From: Candidatus Sulfopaludibacter sp. SbA3
Lineage (GTDB): Bacteria > Acidobacteriota > Terriglobia > 2-12-FULL-54-10
Reading direction: 5' to 3'
DNA length: 25,779 nt
NCBI GenBank assembly: GCA_945865705.1
Contig: CAMBEY010000009.1
Span: 1 to 25,779, forward strand
The translations under genes and the position numbers were made by a program. Positions 24,473-25,779 of this stretch are shown in pieces. Below the pieces are notes generated by a model. It was given only the letters and a program-made list of their open reading frames with translations, was not told the DNA's origin and did not search any database. Position 1 is the stretch's first letter. Every line of letters begins with the position of its first letter.

Positions 24473-24952
24473 ATGCTTCCCTCGACCAAAAAGATAATCG
24501 AGTATTGGCGGTCGAACGGACTCGCCATTGCCAACGGCGTTTCAGCCGACGAACTGAGTAGGTTTGAAATCAAACATGATTTGCGGTTGCCCGATGACCT
24601 GCGAGATTATTTTCTAACAGTAAACGGAATGGTTCAGAATGTTAAGGATGAATCTGACAAGAACCTTTTCGCATTCTGGCCCATAAATAAACTGGGGCCG
24701 ATGCCGGAGATTTGCGCCGCAGATTCTTGTGCGGTGCCTGACATTGTGAACCCAAGTAGCTATTTCGTCTTCATTGACTACTTTATGTGGTCTTGGGCAT
24801 ATGCAATCCAACTCGGGGAGAGTACTAACTCTGTCATTTTAGTTGGAACTAAATCGCCCACTGTTGTGGCGCGTTCTTTTGCCGAATTTGTTGATCTTTA
24901 TGTTGCAGATGACCGGGATGTATATGAAGGGCCAACTCGCAGAGCTAGATAG
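24473..24952 (+). CDS. SMI1/KNR4 (SUKH)-family protein, orphan immunity-like
   Basis: A 159-aa protein of the SUKH superfamily, frequent as immunity proteins against polymorphic toxins. The core DELSRFEIKHDLRLPDDLRDYFLTVNGM (about 26-54) and YAIQLGESTNSVILVG with a 'SFAEFVDLYVADD' end match the family fold. No toxin gene lies next to it. The start is uncertain: ATG 24473 has only a distant GGAG, while a TTG at 24467 has GGAG 10 nt upstream. By eye it is the most AT-rich gene in the window, which suggests transfer. Its function could also be cytosolic regulation rather than immunity. Confidence 0.75.
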   Translation: MLPSTKKIIEYWRSNGLAIANGVSADELSRFEIKHDLRLPDDLRDYFLTVNGMVQNVKDESDKNLFAFWPINKLGPMPEICAADSCAVPDIVNPSSYFVFIDYFMWSWAYAIQLGESTNSVILVGTKSPTVVARSFAEFVDLYVADDRDVYEGPTRRAR

Positions 24953-24995
24953 CTCGGTGTAGGATGAGCTGCTACTAATCGAGTCCCCCCGCTTC

Positions 24996-25016
24996 ATGGT
25001 GTATACTATACATCAT
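24996..25016 (+). promoter_or_regulatory. Operator palindrome and -10 of vapBC
   Basis: Arms ATGGTGTATA (24996-25005) and TATACATCAT (25007-25016) around a single C match at 9 of 10 positions. The -10 TATACT (25002-25007) lies inside it, and the vapB ATG (25015-25017) overlaps its right arm, so transcription would start at or next to the start codon. The expected regulator is the VapB-VapC complex. Confidence 0.6.
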
Positions 25017-25281
25017 GAAGCGGACACAACTTTATTTGGACGAGGGTATGTGGAAGACGCTGCAGATTGAGGCGCGGCAGGCGGGGACTTCCATCTCGGA
25101 GTTGGTCCGCCAGGCTGTGCAGGAGCGCTACGGCGTCTCGCCCGCCAAACGCCGCGTGGCCATGCAGGCCCTGGTGGGCATCTGGAAAGATCGCAAGGAC
25201 ATTTCCTCTGACACTGGAAAGTACATCCGCCAGCTTCGCCGCGGCACGCGCCTGAAGCGGCTGGCCCGGGCCCCCCGGTGA
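25015..25281 (+). CDS. vapB: VapB-like ribbon-helix-helix antitoxin
   Basis: An 88-aa antitoxin. The N-terminal MKRTQLYLDEGMWKTLQIEARQAGTSISELVRQAV is a classic ribbon-helix-helix DNA-binding domain, and the basic C-terminus should bind the PIN toxin. No Shine-Dalgarno site is visible, and the predicted transcript starts near the ATG, so it may be leaderless. It overlaps the toxin gene by 4 bp (GTGA). Confidence 0.85.
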   Translation: MKRTQLYLDEGMWKTLQIEARQAGTSISELVRQAVQERYGVSPAKRRVAMQALVGIWKDRKDISSDTGKYIRQLRRGTRLKRLARAPR

Positions 25282-25664
25282 ATGTGGTGAAGGCCATCCT
25301 GATTGATTCCGACATATTGATCGAAGTCGCCCGTGGGCGCGATGAGCAGATAGTGGCCCGGTGGCAGGAGATGGCCGAGAGCGACACGATGCTGCTCTGC
25401 TCGCCGGTAACCGTGGCCGAGCTGTGGCATGGCGCGCGCCCCTCTGAACACAAGTTGCTCGCGGGGTTGTTTGCCGCAATCGTCTGCGTTCCCATTGACG
25501 CCGAGACTGGCAGGCGCGCCGGAGACTTCCTGCGCCAATATGCCAAGTCCCACAGTGTTGAACTCGGCGACGCCCTGATCGCCGCCGCCGCATCCATCCA
25601 CGCAGTCCCGCTATGGACCCGCAACCGCCGCCACTACCCCATGCGCGACGTGGAATTCTTTTAG
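25278..25664 (+). CDS. vapC: VapC PIN-domain ribonuclease toxin
   Basis: A 128-aa PIN-domain toxin that cleaves RNA (in studied members, tRNA or rRNA) and is held inactive by VapB. Acidic residues typical of the PIN active site appear as D10/D12 in LIDSDILIE, E48 in AELW and D98 in ELGDALIAAAA. The fourth position, usually Asp in a TxN..D motif, reads TRNRRHY (H119), which is unusual. The start is a GTG overlapping the vapB stop codon, and the pair is translationally coupled. Length is typical. Confidence 0.88.
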   Translation: MNVVKAILIDSDILIEVARGRDEQIVARWQEMAESDTMLLCSPVTVAELWHGARPSEHKLLAGLFAAIVCVPIDAETGRRAGDFLRQYAKSHSVELGDALIAAAASIHAVPLWTRNRRHYPMRDVEFF

Positions 25665-25686
25665 GACAAGTCGCATGCTGCTAACC

Positions 25687-25713
25687 GTGCCGCGCGCGTC
25701 AGCAAGCGGGCCT
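25687..25713 (+). repeat. Dispersed repeat family 1, copy D (partial)
   Basis: Carries the core gccgcgcgcgtcagcaagcgg of copies A-C, 22 bp after the vapC stop. The first six bases differ. Confidence 0.7.
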
Positions 25714-25779
25714 ACGGAGAACCCACGCTCGATGATCCCGGTGTTGTATTGTGTTTAGTGGAATAATTCGCGTTCGTCA

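Overview
This window looks like a chromosomal segment of an Acidobacteriota (Terriglobia-like) bacterium. The evidence is the mix of genes and repeats. The genes are moderately GC-rich, and an LPS-export block (so a Gram-negative envelope) sits next to rpoN. The succinate dehydrogenase resembles mycobacterial Sdh1. The intergenic DNA carries several dispersed palindromic repeats of a kind I associate from memory with acidobacterial genomes: a repeat whose translation reads LADARGSVT, a 'ctgtcgcccctacggggctc' type, a 'cattccgagc..agcgaggaatct' type, and a 'ggtacgacttcagtcgtgcc / gcggctttagccgc' type. No database search was possible, so the taxonomy is inference.

Layout. 1-745: end of an upstream unit (terminator), a 39-aa single-helix microprotein with its own terminator, then repeat-rich DNA. 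746-4142 (minus strand): sdhC-sdhA-sdhB, a three-subunit succinate dehydrogenase, with a promoter and dyad upstream and a large inverted repeat between sdhA and sdhB. 4143-5874: an orphan four-helix membrane protein bracketed by two copies of one palindromic repeat. 5875-10858 (plus): rpsA (ribosomal protein S1 with an RG-rich tail), a GNAT acetyltransferase, an HU/IHF-like protein, a HIT-family nucleotide hydrolase/phosphorylase, a 58-aa antitoxin-like protein and a polytopic membrane protein. 10906-13074 (minus): a ParDE/RelBE-like toxin-antitoxin pair with a clear promoter/operator, a TMEM175-type channel and an SDR oxidoreductase. 13306-18346 (plus): a very long LptC/LptA-like protein, LptB and RpoN (sigma-54), the last two overlapping by 4 bp. 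18347-22163: a 620-bp non-coding stretch, a secreted SurA_N-DsbA fusion, a PilZ protein, a possible 87-aa protein and RapZ. 22345-25664: a secreted acidobacterial-type protein, then an accessory block with a BrnT/antitoxin pair, a degenerate copy of the preceding gene's 3' end, an orphan SUKH (SMI1/KNR4) protein and a VapBC pair.

How the parts work together. The core is housekeeping: respiration and TCA (sdh), translation (rpsA), nucleoid (HU), envelope biogenesis (lptC/A-lptB), and sigma-54/RapZ regulation in the usual rpoN-rapZ neighbourhood, here interrupted by dsbA-like and pilZ genes. Laid over this is an accessory layer of three toxin-antitoxin pairs, an orphan immunity-type gene and at least four repeat families. 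The most informative accessory locus is 23538-24417, where a toxin-antitoxin cassette lies between the intact 3' end of a gene and a frameshifted relic of that same 3' end.
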